The position numbers and the translations under genes are program-made. This document shows, piece by piece, positions 1 to 8,939 of a DNA stretch of 42,270 bases. The stretch lies in NCBI GenBank assembly GCA_031274425.1, contig JAISQE010000021.1:1-42270 (forward strand), given 5' to 3'. Origin of the DNA: Synergistaceae bacterium (GTDB lineage Bacteria; Synergistota; Synergistia; Synergistales; Aminobacteriaceae). Below the pieces are notes generated by a model. That model worked only from the letters and a program-made list of their open reading frames with translations. It made no database searches and was not told the DNA's origin. Position 1 is the first letter of the stretch. The number at the start of each line of letters is the position of its first letter.

Positions 1-263
1 CTCGTCGGAGTTGAGGAAGAATAGTTTTTCGTGGCTGAGGACAGTATCCCAAACGATACCGACAGAAGCGAGTATCGCTGGATTTTTACGGAGGGATTTT
101 TTTGTGCAGTTTGTGAAAATGGCGGATTTAGGCATTGTGCGAATAATTCGTTCCAAGATGGAATCAAACGACGATTTCAAGCTGCCAACTGCAGCTTGAA
201 GCATTTGAACTTTGAACTCTCAAGTTTACGTTCGCCATTGTCCGAATCATCCTGAATTTTTTT
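1..263. other. Left edge, no recognisable gene
   Basis: No gene could be assigned here. One forward frame is open from the window edge to a TGA at 197-199 and could be the last 65 or so codons of a protein beginning outside the window. I do not recognise it, and its codon use lacks the strong G/C third-position bias of the neighbouring genes. The stretch also holds a perfect 7-bp tandem (TTGAACT twice, 205-218). It may simply be decayed intergenic DNA. Confidence 0.3.
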
Positions 264-293
264 ACGCGCCCCCGGCTTTGTCCGGGGGCGCGT
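264..293. terminator. Strong 12-bp GC-rich hairpin downstream of rpmB
   Basis: The arms ACGCGCCCCCGG (264-275) and CCGGGGGCGCGT (282-293) pair perfectly around a 6-nt loop. It lies just beyond the leftward rpmB stop, so it probably ends that transcript. Reading leftward, the stem is followed by an A-run, not a T-run; reading rightward, a T-run comes 9-10 nt after it. It is therefore not a textbook intrinsic terminator in either direction. Confidence 0.6.
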
Positions 294-329
294 CTCATCG
301 GTATTTTTTCAAATCTAAAACTTAAAATC

Positions 330-530
330 TCAAACTTTTACTGCTCTTTTGACGAACCCGGACTTCAGGCATTTCGCGCAAACGCGGACTTTGAAAGTCG
401 TTCCGTCGCCCGCGTCGATTCTCGCGCTCTGAAGGTTGACCAGCCAACGGCGACGCGTGTGTCTGTTCGAATGGCTGACCGCGTTTCCGGTCACGGGGCC
501 GCGCCCGCAACACTGACAAATTTTTGCCAT
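330..530 (-). CDS. rpmB: 50S ribosomal protein L28
   Basis: Structural protein of the large ribosomal subunit, 66 residues, the usual size for bL28. The N-terminus (MAKICQCCGRGPVTGN) and the Arg-rich segment SNRHTRRRW are typical of the family. Two Cys pairs, C5-x2-C8 and C51-x2-C54, mark the zinc-binding (C+) form of L28. The ATG at 530 is preceded by an AGGAGG ribosome binding site at 9-nt spacing. The gene is monocistronic: the neighbour on the same strand is a chemoreceptor well upstream, and a strong hairpin lies just past the stop. An 11-bp inverted repeat sits in its leader (559-586). Identification is secure. Confidence 0.97.
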   Translation of the reverse strand: MAKICQCCGRGPVTGNAVSHSNRHTRRRWLVNLQSARIDAGDGTTFKVRVCAKCLKSGFVKRAVKV

Positions 531-558
531 GGGTACTCTCCTCCTGTTATAAATTCAA

Positions 559-586
559 TATAGCCGGAAGTCGTGTTCCGGCTATA
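559..586 (-). promoter_or_regulatory. Leader hairpin of rpmB
   Basis: TATAGCCGGAA (559-569) and TTCCGGCTATA (576-586) form a perfect 11-bp stem with a 6-nt loop, about 28 nt upstream of the rpmB start and just before its ribosome binding site. It could be a leader structure for autogenous control, or the terminator of an upstream transcript. No T-run follows it in the rpmB direction. Confidence 0.4.
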
Positions 587-663
587 ATCCTTACCCTTCA
601 AAAGCCTTGGAAACAAACGTAGGGTATTTTACCACAAGCGGGCAAAAATGTATTGATCGCTCT

Positions 664-2793
664 TCATGCGTGCAAAGCTTTCGCGGGAAGCGGTTTTGAG
701 GTTTCTTTCGTCTTGAATCGCTCCAGAACCAACTTCAGATTTTGAGCGTATTGGCTCATGGCCTGCGATTGATCCGCCACGTTGCGGGCGCCCTCCACCG
801 TCGTGTCGCTGGAGCGTCGGATGTTCGAAATAGTCTCCGCCACCTCCATCGTCGTTCGGGTGGCGCTGTCGATGGCCGTCGCGACCTCTCTGCTGGAGGC
901 CGCTTGTTCCTCGGCCACGGCGGCGATGTTCTGAATGGAATCGTTGGCTTTGTTCATCTCCGACAAGGCGACGTTCAGTTCGTTTTGGGCTTTTTCGGCC
1001 TGTTCCAACATCGCCGTCAAGAGCTTTCCAGACTCGATTGTCGTGGTGATGCTTTCCTGGGCGCTCTTCTGCAAAAGGCCGATAATCTCGTTGACGTTCT
1101 GGGCGGCTCGAGCGGATTCCTCGGCCAACTTACGCACCTCCTCAGCCACCACGGCGAACCCTCTGCCCGCGTCTCCGGCTCGGGCGGCCTCGATGGCCGC
1201 GTTCAACGCCAACAGGTTGGTTTGGTTCGCAATGCCGGTGATGACGGTTACGAACCCGCCGATCTTGTCGACCGCCTCGACCAGATGTTTCATTTTTTCT
1301 TCGTTGAGGTTGGAGGTTTCGTGAGCGTCCTTCATTCCCGAGATGACGTCGCTGACCGTGTTGATGGCCTTGTGGGACGCCTCCGTCGTTTGGGAAATGA
1401 AAGCCGCGCTGTCCGTGGAGGATTGGGCCACGGTATCGGCCCCGGCGCTCATTTCCTCCACGCCGGCGTTGCACTCTTCGAGGGCCGCGCCGTTGGTTTC
1501 GCTGAGTGCGGAAACCTGATCTATCGATGTCTTGATCTCGTTCATGGCGGAGTTGGTCTCCTCGGATACGGCCGAAAGATTCTGTGCGCCCTCCGCTACG
1601 TTTTCGGCGACGAGAACGGCCTCGAGGATGGCGTTTTCCTGCGATACGATCATGTTGGACAAAGCGTTCACCAGCGTGCCAAGCTCGTCCTCTCCCTCGT
1701 AGTTGAAGTCTTTGCGCTCAATGGTCAAGTCTCCCTCTCCGGCCCGCTCGGCCAACCGCACTATCGTGCCGAGCGGCACGGCGATGCCTCTGGCGATGAA
1801 GAAAGCGATGCACAAACCAAAGACGATGGCAACGAGAGTGGACGCCAACAAGATCCACATGGCATTGCCCAGATCCTCTACGCTGGTTTCGGCGATGGTT
1901 TTCACGTTGTTCTGAGAAGCGGAAGCGCCCGCGGCGGAGTTTTGGTCGAGTTCGGCAACCAGAGGAACTCGTTGTTGATGCACCCCTTGCAGCTCCACGT
2001 AGATTTTTATAAAATCGTTGATAGCCCTTTGGTATTCTTCCCCCGTTGCTTCGAGCTTGGCCATAGGAGTTTGCCTATCCGATTGAGTGGTTATCTGGCG
2101 CAAAGCTTTGCACTGCGCGACGATATTCTCGATTATGGCGTTTGCCGCCTGAATCTCCTCGATGTCTCCGTGGGCGATGGCGCGTTGAATCACGCCCCGC
2201 AGATCGACGGTCGCCACATTGATCGCCACGCTTTCCTTGAGACGCTCCAACCGTCGCAGCACCCGAGATGTGTCGCGGGTGGCGTCCTCCTCCATCGCTT
2301 TATACTGCTCTTGGACGATTTCCGCCGCCAGATCGCTCAGCTCTTTCCCAATGTTTTCGACGGCTTTGTAGGACACGCTTTTCTTGGCTATCATGGACAC
2401 TACCTTGTCGATGTTCTCGGTATAGGTACGGAAAGCGGGAGTGACTTTCTCGACGATAGGCTGCAAATCCTTGAGGCGAGAGTCTTGCGTATAAGTGACT
2501 TTAGCGGTGTCGAGTTCCTTTTGAATCTTTTCCCTTGTGTTTTTGACGCTGTTCAGGTCGGAGTCGAGTTCCTTGTATTGATAGGTGCGCATCGCCAAAT
2601 ACATGTCCTGAATGTCCCTGTCGATGGTGGTGGTCAAAAGCATGGTCGGCACGTTGCTTTGAGCCAAAAAAACGTTACCCTCCCTCACGCTGTCGATTCC
2701 CATCCAACTCCAGCTGATAGCGCCCGCAAAAATGAACAACAACAAACCGAAACCTGACAATAATTTCCCACGAATTTTAAGATTTTTCCACAT
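664..2793 (-). CDS. Methyl-accepting chemotaxis protein
   Basis: Transmembrane chemoreceptor of 709 residues that would signal to CheA/CheW. A first membrane helix lies at about residues 12-32. A long helical extracytoplasmic sensor region follows (about 33-305, four-helix-bundle-like, no recognisable Cache motif), then a second helix at about 308-332, a HAMP domain to about 385, and a long coiled-coil signalling domain. The hairpin tip is clear at about 518-560, with [16 protein letters not shown] and the following [18 protein letters not shown]. The start chosen is the ATG at 2793, just before the first helix, with GGGAGG about 12 nt upstream. An upstream in-frame start would add 42 residues without receptor-like features. 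There are no chemotaxis genes nearby, so this is an orphan receptor; the ligand is unknown. It is divergent from the binding-protein gene at 3045. Confidence 0.93.
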   Translation of the reverse strand: MWKNLKIRGKLLSGFGLLLFIFAGAISWSWMGIDSVREGNVFLAQSNVPTMLLTTTIDRDIQDMYLAMRTYQYKELDSDLNSVKNTREKIQKELDTAKVTYTQDSRLKDLQPIVEKVTPAFRTYTENIDKVVSMIAKKSVSYKAVENIGKELSDLAAEIVQEQYKAMEEDATRDTSRVLRRLERLKESVAINVATVDLRGVIQRAIAHGDIEEIQAANAIIENIVAQCKALRQITTQSDRQTPMAKLEATGEEYQRAINDFIKIYVELQGVHQQRVPLVAELDQNSAAGASASQNNVKTIAETSVEDLGNAMWILLASTLVAIVFGLCIAFFIARGIAVPLGTIVRLAERAGEGDLTIERKDFNYEGEDELGTLVNALSNMIVSQENAILEAVLVAENVAEGAQNLSAVSEETNSAMNEIKTSIDQVSALSETNGAALEECNAGVEEMSAGADTVAQSSTDSAAFISQTTEASHKAINTVSDVISGMKDAHETSNLNEEKMKHLVEAVDKIGGFVTVITGIANQTNLLALNAAIEAARAGDAGRGFAVVAEEVRKLAEESARAAQNVNEIIGLLQKSAQESITTTIESGKLLTAMLEQAEKAQNELNVALSEMNKANDSIQNIAAVAEEQAASSREVATAIDSATRTTMEVAETISNIRRSSDTTVEGARNVADQSQAMSQYAQNLKLVLERFKTKETSKPLPAKALHA

Positions 2794-3044
2794 TATTACA
2801 TGCAACCTCCCTCGAACGAAATATCGCGTTACCATTTGATAGGAGATGATATCATATAAAAAATCGTGTTCCATGGGGTTTGTGCGCAAATCTTTTGGGC
2901 GAAATTTTCTCCGTCGCAAACTGTTCTATCTCTAATCCATACCGAATCTATACCGGGCGCGCTAACGGGATCTCCGCGCCGCTCAAGGCATCTTGTAGTA
3001 GAATATTACGACAGGTTTTATCATGGTTAGGAGGATGCAAGGTC

Positions 3045-4214
3045 ATGAATAAAGTATGGAAAGTTTTTTTGTCGGTTGCGATGTTGTCGTGTGTGTCGGG
3101 GTGGGCTTGGGGAGCGGAGGAACCCATACGCATCGGATACCTTGCGACCCTCACGGGCGACGGGTCCGTTTGGGGACAGTCGGAAGAGGCGGGGGCCACG
3201 TTTTGCGTCAAACAGATCAACGACGCGGGCGGGCTTTTGGGCAGGCCGGTGGAGCTGATATGTTACGACACCAAGGGGAAGCCGGAGGACGCGGTCAACG
3301 CGGTGAGGCGCATGATTTTCGAGGACAAGGTCGTCGCCATCGGGGGCAGCAACTACAGCAGCATTCAGCTCGCGATAGCTTCCATTGTGGATAAAAGCCA
3401 GGTGCCGGTGGTCGCCACCGCCGCCACCAACCCGGCGGTCACGGTCGACCCCGATACGGGAAAGGTGCGTCCTTATATGTTCCGCATCGCCTACACCGAT
3501 CCCTATCAAGGGAAGGTCATCGCGGACTATCTGGTCGAGAAATGCGGGGCAAAAAAAATAGCGATCCTCGGCGACATCGGGGACGCCTACTCCGAGGGCT
3601 TGGCGGAGTTCACCCGGAAACGGGCGGAAGAGCTGGGAGTGAAACACAAGTTTTGGGCTTTCCGGGGGGGCGACGTGGATTTTCGCGCGCAGTTGACGGA
3701 GGCGAAGAACTGGGGCGCCGACGCTATCGCCATGACGATGCTTTATAAAGAGATGGGTCTCGTCATCAAGCAGGCGGTGGAGTCCGGATGGAAGCCGTAT
3801 TTCATGGGAGGGGACGGGGTGAGCCCCAACATTTTCGAGATCGCGGGCGACGATGCGATGGAGGGGAGTTTCTGGATCCAGGCGATGAGCTACGCCGACC
3901 CCAAGGTTTTGGATCTCAACGCGAAGTACGAAAAGGAGTTCGGGAAAAGGGTGACGGAGCCCACGAACCTTGTCGCCGCGTACGACGTCGTGCTGTTCAT
4001 CGCGAACGCCATCACCCGCGCCGGCAGGGCAGAAGGCCCCGCAATCCGCGACGCTATGGAAAATACGAAGGGTTTTCAGGTGACGCACTTCACCTGGACG
4101 GTTGACGAGGCAACCCACAATCCGCTGAACAAGCCGGCTGCCGTTCACAGGGGCACGTCTGGAAAGCTTGTTTTTACGGAGTATTGGGCACCCCAGGACG
4201 TAACGCGGCAATAA
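3045..4214 (+). CDS. ABC-type branched-chain amino-acid (LivJ-like) substrate-binding protein
   Basis: Periplasmic-binding protein of 389 residues in the Leu/Ile/Val-binding (peripla_BP_6) family. A basic N-terminus and hydrophobic stretch form a signal peptide ending near AWGAEE, and the mature protein opens with IRIGYLATLTGDGSVWG, the typical first strand and ligand loop. Family landmarks follow: INDAGGLLGRPVELICYD, and GKVRPYMFRIAYTDPYQG at the hinge. The ATG at 3045 has an AGGAGG 10 nt upstream; the longer open frame starting at 2880 has no signal-peptide character. No permease or ATPase gene is adjacent, so it either serves transporter parts encoded elsewhere or acts as a sensor-type binding protein. 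A clear paralogue lies at 10049. The ligand cannot be read from sequence. Confidence 0.9.
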   Translation: MNKVWKVFLSVAMLSCVSGWAWGAEEPIRIGYLATLTGDGSVWGQSEEAGATFCVKQINDAGGLLGRPVELICYDTKGKPEDAVNAVRRMIFEDKVVAIGGSNYSSIQLAIASIVDKSQVPVVATAATNPAVTVDPDTGKVRPYMFRIAYTDPYQGKVIADYLVEKCGAKKIAILGDIGDAYSEGLAEFTRKRAEELGVKHKFWAFRGGDVDFRAQLTEAKNWGADAIAMTMLYKEMGLVIKQAVESGWKPYFMGGDGVSPNIFEIAGDDAMEGSFWIQAMSYADPKVLDLNAKYEKEFGKRVTEPTNLVAAYDVVLFIANAITRAGRAEGPAIRDAMENTKGFQVTHFTWTVDEATHNPLNKPAAVHRGTSGKLVFTEYWAPQDVTRQ

Positions 4215-4286
4215 CGTCGACTTGGTTTTACTCAACTCGATTCGCTGGCCGTATCCGGCGGATCGTCGAATCGGGAGGTTGATCGT

Positions 4287-5813
4287 TTGGATAATATCGT
4301 GATCATTGACTGCGGATCGCAGTTTACCCAGTTGATCGCGCGGCGCGTGCGGGAGATGAAAATCCACAGCACGGTGTTGCCGTGGGATGTGTCGGTGGAG
4401 CGCGTTCGAGAACACGCTCCGTCCGGCGTCGTCATTTCGGGAGGCCCCGATAGCGTCAACGACGAAGGCGCTATCTCCGTTCAGAGGGAAATTCTGACGC
4501 TGGGGGCGCCGGTTCTGGGTGTCTGTTACGGGATGCAGCTTTTGGCCAAATATTTGGGCGGACAGGTCGTCAGCGGTGAAAAACCAGAGTACGGAACCAC
4601 GCCTATCAGAAGAGAGGGAAAATCCAGGCTGTTCAAGGGAATTCCAGATTCATTCGATGTCCTGATGAGCCACGGAGATCGAGTGAAGCAGGTTCCGCCC
4701 AATTTTCGCGCGACGGCGGATACGAAACATGGAGTGATCGCGGCGATGGAAAGCGACGACGGGTGTTTCTTCGGGCTTCAATTTCACCCGGAGGTGGGGC
4801 ACACGCAGCATGGATCGCTGGTTTTAAGGCATTTCCTTTTCGATATTTGCGGCTGTAAGGGCGACTGGGACCTGGGAAACTGGATAGAACGATCCGTGGA
4901 AGAAATTCGCGCCCGGATCGGAGCGGGGCGCGTCGTCTGCGGCCTTTCGGGCGGCGTGGATTCCAGCGTCGCCGCCGCCCTCGTTCACAGAGCGATAGGT
5001 AAGCAATTGGAGTGTATTTTCGTCGATCATGGGTTGATGCGCCTCCATGAGGCACGTCAAGTTCTGGATTCCTACGACGGCCTGGGGTTGTCCGTGCGGC
5101 ATGTGGACGCCTCGGGCCTTTTTCTTGGACGGCTTTCGGGCGTGACCGATCCCGAGAGCAAGCGCAAAATCATCGGTGAGCTTTTCATCAAGGTCTTCGA
5201 CGAGGAATCGGCCAAAATCGGGGCGGTCGAGTGGCTTTTGCAGGGAACGATCTACCCTGACGTGATCGAAAGCGGCAGCAAAAAAGGCTCGGCGGTCATC
5301 AAGTCCCACCACAACGTCGGGGGGTTGCCGGAGCACATGAAGTTGAAGCTGCTGGAACCCCTGCGGGACCTATTTAAGGATGAGGTGCGGGAGATTGGGC
5401 GTCTCTTGGGCGTCCCCAGCGGGATCGTGGACCGTCACCCCTTCCCGGGACCGGGGTTGGCCGTGCGCTGCCTGGGGGAGATCACGAAAGAGCGCCTGGA
5501 CGTTCTGCGGGCCGCGGACGCTATTTTCAAGGAAGAACTCGTACGGGCGGGGCTTTACGACGGCATCTGGCAATCGTTCTGCGTTCTCCTGCCGGTGAGA
5601 TCGGTTGGGGTGATGGGCGACGGACGCACCTACAGCGAGGTGCTCGCGTTGCGCGCCGTCAATTCCGCGGATGCCATGACCGCCGACTGGACGCGGCTTC
5701 CCGCGGATTTGCTTGACGTCGTCGCGAAGCGTGTTTGCAATGAAGTGCGCGGCATCAACCGCGTCGTTCTGGACGTGACCTCGAAGCCCCCCGCGACGAT
5801 AGAGTGGGAATAA
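4287..5813 (+). CDS. guaA: GMP synthase (glutamine-hydrolysing)
   Basis: Converts XMP to GMP with ATP and glutamine-derived ammonia. The 508 residues show both catalytic domains. The N-terminal class I glutamine amidotransferase has nucleophile C80 in GVCYGMQLL and H167/E169 in FHPEVGHTQHG. The ATP pyrophosphatase domain has the P-loop SGGVDSS at 221-227, followed by the C-terminal dimerisation domain with HPFPGPGLAVR and a KPPATIEWE end. The start is a TTG at 4287, with GGGAGG 8 nt upstream and the first strand immediately after (NIVIIDCGSQFTQLIARR). It begins 72 nt after the binding-protein gene and may share its transcript. A stem-loop lies 70 nt past its stop. Confidence 0.98.
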   Translation: MDNIVIIDCGSQFTQLIARRVREMKIHSTVLPWDVSVERVREHAPSGVVISGGPDSVNDEGAISVQREILTLGAPVLGVCYGMQLLAKYLGGQVVSGEKPEYGTTPIRREGKSRLFKGIPDSFDVLMSHGDRVKQVPPNFRATADTKHGVIAAMESDDGCFFGLQFHPEVGHTQHGSLVLRHFLFDICGCKGDWDLGNWIERSVEEIRARIGAGRVVCGLSGGVDSSVAAALVHRAIGKQLECIFVDHGLMRLHEARQVLDSYDGLGLSVRHVDASGLFLGRLSGVTDPESKRKIIGELFIKVFDEESAKIGAVEWLLQGTIYPDVIESGSKKGSAVIKSHHNVGGLPEHMKLKLLEPLRDLFKDEVREIGRLLGVPSGIVDRHPFPGPGLAVRCLGEITKERLDVLRAADAIFKEELVRAGLYDGIWQSFCVLLPVRSVGVMGDGRTYSEVLALRAVNSADAMTADWTRLPADLLDVVAKRVCNEVRGINRVVLDVTSKPPATIEWE

Positions 5814-5885
5814 GCCGGAGTCGGCGCGGTATCGCTATATGGCAACGCTTGGAGCGGGCTTCGCCCTCCCTGAGTGTGCGGAATA

Positions 5886-5919
5886 TGTGCCCGGGTGGAA
5901 ACGCGTCCGCCCGGGCACA
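5886..5919 (+). terminator. Stem-loop after guaA
   Basis: TGTGCCCGGGTGG (5886-5898) pairs with CCGCCCGGGCACA (5907-5919), 13 bp including one G-U pair, with an 8-nt loop. No T-run follows, so it may be a weak or Rho-assisted terminator or an mRNA-stabilising hairpin ahead of xseB. Confidence 0.45.
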
Positions 5920-5989
5920 CGTATTATCGAGTCGGAGCGACGAGAAGGATAGAATTGAGAAGAAAAATAGAATGAGGAGGAGGACGGCG

Positions 5990-6205
5990 GTGAAATTCGA
6001 CGAAAACCTGGAGCAACTGGACGAGATATTGAAGCGATTGGAGGAGGGCAAGCTGCCTTTGGACGAGGCGCTCTCGATGTTCGAGCGCGGGGTGGCCTTG
6101 ATACGGGAGAGCCGGATTTTTTTAGACGAGGCCGAGCAGAAGGTGACTTTGTTGGCGCAGGACGGCGAAGAAGTTCCGTACGTCCGCGCCTCGAATCGTG
6201 TATAA
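5990..6205 (+). CDS. xseB: Exodeoxyribonuclease VII small subunit
   Basis: Small subunit of exonuclease VII, which degrades single-stranded DNA together with the XseA large subunit. With a GTG start at 5990 it is 71 residues, the normal size, and reads MKFDENLEQLDEILKRLEEG followed by KLPLDEALSMFERGVALI, the family's helical hairpin signature. The GTG follows a run of AGG repeats (5974-5983) at 6-nt spacing. The ATG at 5972 lies inside or before that ribosome binding site and would add six Arg-rich residues, so it is less likely. xseA is not next to it, unlike in many genomes, and the gene stands between guaA and gdhA. Confidence 0.9.
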   Translation: MKFDENLEQLDEILKRLEEGKLPLDEALSMFERGVALIRESRIFLDEAEQKVTLLAQDGEEVPYVRASNRV

Positions 6206-6255
6206 ACTAAGGAAATAAATTTTCGTATTTGACGCACCTTTTCTAGATAAAGATA

Positions 6256-6264
6256 TGCTATCAT
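6256..6264 (+). promoter_or_regulatory. Possible extended -10 promoter of gdhA
   Basis: TGCTATCAT (6256-6264) fits an extended -10 element (TGn plus TATCAT) in an AT-rich gap between xseB and gdhA. A TTGACG at 6229-6234 lies too far away (24 nt) to pair with it normally; it would pair with the alternative hexamer TATGCT (6254-6259) at 19 nt. Tentative. Confidence 0.35.
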
Positions 6265-6330
6265 CTACAATAGCGTGTTTTACACAGGGTTGCGGTTGTG
6301 AAGCGTCTGGTACAAAGCGCCCGGATTGAT

Positions 6331-6362
6331 GAAGGTATTTTTTGAAGAAGGCATTTTTTGAA
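6331..6362 (+). repeat. 16-bp tandem duplication upstream of gdhA
   Basis: GAAGGTATTTTTTGAA (6331-6346) is followed immediately by GAAGGCATTTTTTGAA (6347-6362), one mismatch in 16. The second copy ends just before the gdhA ribosome binding site. Confidence 0.9.
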
Positions 6363-6380
6363 TTTATGGAGGTGTCTGTG

Positions 6381-7658
6381 ATGTCTGTAACGAGAAGAAC
6401 GGCGACGAACGTATTGTTGGACACCGCGCTGAAAAATTTTTATGGCGCGGCCGAAGAGATGGGGCTCAGCGAGAACCTGATAGCGATACTGAGCAGTTCT
6501 GAACGCAGGCTTGAGGTCTCCGTTCCCGTGGAGATGGACGATGGTTCAATTCGAGTCTTCAAGGGATATCGTGTACAGCATTCCTCCGCCATCGGCCCGG
6601 CCAAAGGCGGCATTCGCTTTCACCCCGATGTGGACGTCGACGAGTGTGAAGCTCTCGCCATGTTGATGACATGGAAGTGCTCCCTGGCGGGTATCCCTTA
6701 CGGCGGAGCCAAAGGGGGCATCGCCTGCGATCCCCTGACGATGTCCGCCAAAGAAAAAGAACGTATGTCCCGTGCTTTCGCGGCTCGTATCGCCCCGATC
6801 ATCGGCACGTGGCAGGACGTTCCGGCTCCGGACGTCAATACGGGCGGGCAGGAGATGGTGTGGTTCATGGACACCATCAGCAAACTTCGCGGACATGTGG
6901 AACCCGGCGTTTTCACGGGCAAGCCCATCAGTTATTGGGGCTCCAAAGGCCGGACGGCGGCCACCGGATACGGCGTAGCCACTTGCGGGCTCGAATTGCT
7001 CAGAGCCTTGGGCAAGGAACCGAAGGCCGCGACGGTCGCCGTTCAAGGTTTCGGCAACGTGGGAAGCTACACGGCTTCGACGATGGTCGAGGCCGGAGCC
7101 AAGGTTCTCGCCATCAGCGACGTTACGGGGACTTACTACTCTCCCAAGGGCATCGACATCAAAAAGGCGTTCGAGCACATTTCTTCTCATCCCAAAAAGC
7201 TCCTTGAGGGCTTCACCTGCGACGGTTGCGAGAAAAAAGGTCTTTCCGACGTCCTGTTCGCGGAATGCGATATTTTGTTCCCCTGCGCTCTCGAGGGCGC
7301 GATCAACGACAAAACGGTCGGCGAGGTGAAGGCGAAATATATCGTGGAGGGCGCAAATGGCCCCGTAACTCCCGAAGGAGACGCTATTCTGGATAAAAAG
7401 GGCGTCCTTGTGGTCCCCGACTTCCTAGCTAACTCGGGCGGCGTCATCGGGTCCTATTTCGAGTGGGCGCAGAATCTGTCCGGTTATTTCTGGACCGAGG
7501 AGGAGTACAACAGCCGACTGATGCACATCATGAAAGGCAACTTCAAGTTGGTGTGGGACTACGCCCAGAGCAGGAAAGTCAAGATGCGCCGCGCCGCGTT
7601 TATGGCCGCGATTCAGCGGGTAGCCGACGTCGAAAGGCTTAGGGGAGTTTTCCTGTAA
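6381..7658 (+). CDS. gdhA: Glutamate dehydrogenase (Glu/Leu/Phe/Val dehydrogenase family)
   Basis: Oxidative deamination of glutamate to 2-oxoglutarate and ammonia, or the reverse, with NAD(P). The 425 residues match the hexameric bacterial GDH length. The substrate domain holds K75 in AKGGIRFHP and the catalytic K111 in GGAKGGI, with QDVPAPDVNTGGQEM following. The Rossmann domain has GFGNVGSYTA. The ATG at 6381 has GGAGG 8 nt upstream; upstream codons in the same frame run through a tandem DNA repeat and look non-coding. An M20 peptidase follows after 26 nt, and together they suggest amino-acid catabolism. Glutamate is the likeliest substrate from overall similarity, but cofactor choice is not readable. 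Confidence 0.93.
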   Translation: MSVTRRTATNVLLDTALKNFYGAAEEMGLSENLIAILSSSERRLEVSVPVEMDDGSIRVFKGYRVQHSSAIGPAKGGIRFHPDVDVDECEALAMLMTWKCSLAGIPYGGAKGGIACDPLTMSAKEKERMSRAFAARIAPIIGTWQDVPAPDVNTGGQEMVWFMDTISKLRGHVEPGVFTGKPISYWGSKGRTAATGYGVATCGLELLRALGKEPKAATVAVQGFGNVGSYTASTMVEAGAKVLAISDVTGTYYSPKGIDIKKAFEHISSHPKKLLEGFTCDGCEKKGLSDVLFAECDILFPCALEGAINDKTVGEVKAKYIVEGANGPVTPEGDAILDKKGVLVVPDFLANSGGVIGSYFEWAQNLSGYFWTEEEYNSRLMHIMKGNFKLVWDYAQSRKVKMRRAAFMAAIQRVADVERLRGVFL

Positions 7659-7684
7659 GAAGACGCGGGAGCTGGGTGTAAAAC

Positions 7685-8905
7685 GTGAAAGATAAAATAT
7701 TTAGCGAAGCGGAACGGCTCAGGGGCGACATGGTTGCGGCCCTGAGCCGTATTTGTCGTATTCCCGCCGTTTCCCCTCACAATGGGGGCACGGGCGAGGA
7801 GGAGAAGGCGAAGGAGATCGAAAAATTGATCTTCGAGCTGGGGTTGGGAAAAGTGGAATGGCAGCGAGTGGACGACGACAAATCGCCGACGGGTAACCGC
7901 CCCTCTCTTTTTCTGGAGCGCGAGGGAACCTCTTCGCGCCGCCTGTGTATTCTCACCCATACGGACATCGTCCCGGAGGGGGATCTGTCGCTTTGGACCC
8001 GCAGTCCCTATCTTCCTGTCGTCGAGGGAGAACGGCTTTACGGCCGGGGCGTCAGCGACAACGGAATGGCTCTGATCGCCTCGTTGTATGCGCTGAAGGC
8101 GCTATCGAACCTGAACGTCGTTCCCGCTTTTACCGTTTGCCTCGGCTTTCTTGCGGACGAGGAGATGGGCAGCTCCTACGGCGTCAAACCCTTGGTCGAG
8201 CGCGGCCTCTTTCGCGGCGACGACTTGGTGATCGCCCCCGACGGAGGCAACGAGAAGGGGGACTTCATCGAAATTTCCGAAAAGTCTGGGCTGAAATTGG
8301 AGTTCGCCGTCATGGGCAAGCAGGCCCACGCCAGTATGCCTCATACGGGATTGAACGCCTGCCGCGCGGCAAACATCCTTTCCGTCGAAGTCGACGAGGC
8401 GCTCCACAAGGCATTCCTGGAGGAGGACGCGTTATTCGAGCCGCCCGTTTCCACATTCGAGCCGACGCGGCGTTTGGCTAACGTCCCGAATCTGAACACG
8501 GTGCCGGGCAAAGAGCGTTTCGGTTTCGACTGCCGCGTCCTGCCGTCCGTTCCGCTTGACGACGTTATCGCCGTGGTCGAACGGGTGAGGGGCGAGGTAG
8601 CCCGGCGTACGGGCGCGACGATAGAGCTGGAGGTCGAACGCAGCGACGCCGCGCCCCCTACGCCGGCGGACAGCGAGATCCTCGCCCTTCTCGCGGCTTC
8701 CGTGAAGGGGACCTTGGGGGTCGAGCCAACCTTGGGCGGTATCGGAGGGGGGACGTTCGCGGCCTTCTTTCGGCGCAAGGGCATCCCGGCGGCCGTCTGG
8801 CAACAGGAGTGCGATACCGCCCACCAGCCTGACGAGTATGCGGAGATCGGCCACATTGTCAACAACGCCAAGGTCTTTGCCGCGATGATGATGGGCGGGC
8901 TGTAA
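7685..8905 (+). CDS. M20 family metallopeptidase (dipeptidase/deacylase-like)
   Basis: Zinc-dependent hydrolase of 406 residues in the ArgE/DapE/PepV/Sapep clan. Metal and catalytic motifs are in order: THTDIVPEGD (His and catalytic Asp), GRGVSDNG (bridging Asp), ADEEMGSSYG (general-base Glu and metal Glu), an Asp ligand in APDGGN, and the final His in DTAHQPDEY. The lid domain lies between, around FAVMGKQAHASMPHTG. The start is a GTG at 7685 with only a weak GGAG some 14 nt upstream. It lies 26 nt after gdhA and is probably co-transcribed, which fits peptide or amino-acid breakdown. Exact substrate (dipeptide, N-acyl amino acid or succinyl-diaminopimelate) is undetermined, so no symbol is given. 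Confidence 0.88.
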   Translation: MKDKIFSEAERLRGDMVAALSRICRIPAVSPHNGGTGEEEKAKEIEKLIFELGLGKVEWQRVDDDKSPTGNRPSLFLEREGTSSRRLCILTHTDIVPEGDLSLWTRSPYLPVVEGERLYGRGVSDNGMALIASLYALKALSNLNVVPAFTVCLGFLADEEMGSSYGVKPLVERGLFRGDDLVIAPDGGNEKGDFIEISEKSGLKLEFAVMGKQAHASMPHTGLNACRAANILSVEVDEALHKAFLEEDALFEPPVSTFEPTRRLANVPNLNTVPGKERFGFDCRVLPSVPLDDVIAVVERVRGEVARRTGATIELEVERSDAAPPTPADSEILALLAASVKGTLGVEPTLGGIGGGTFAAFFRRKGIPAAVWQQECDTAHQPDEYAEIGHIVNNAKVFAAMMMGGL

Positions 8906-8939
8906 GAGAAGTTCATTTAAAACAAAATTCAAAACAAAG

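Noticed and set aside
742-2757. Long open frame (671 codons) opposite the chemoreceptor
   Set aside because: It is the antisense shadow of a clear chemoreceptor gene. GC-rich codon bias opens such frames, and its composition (Arg/His/Gly/Leu) has no recognisable domain.
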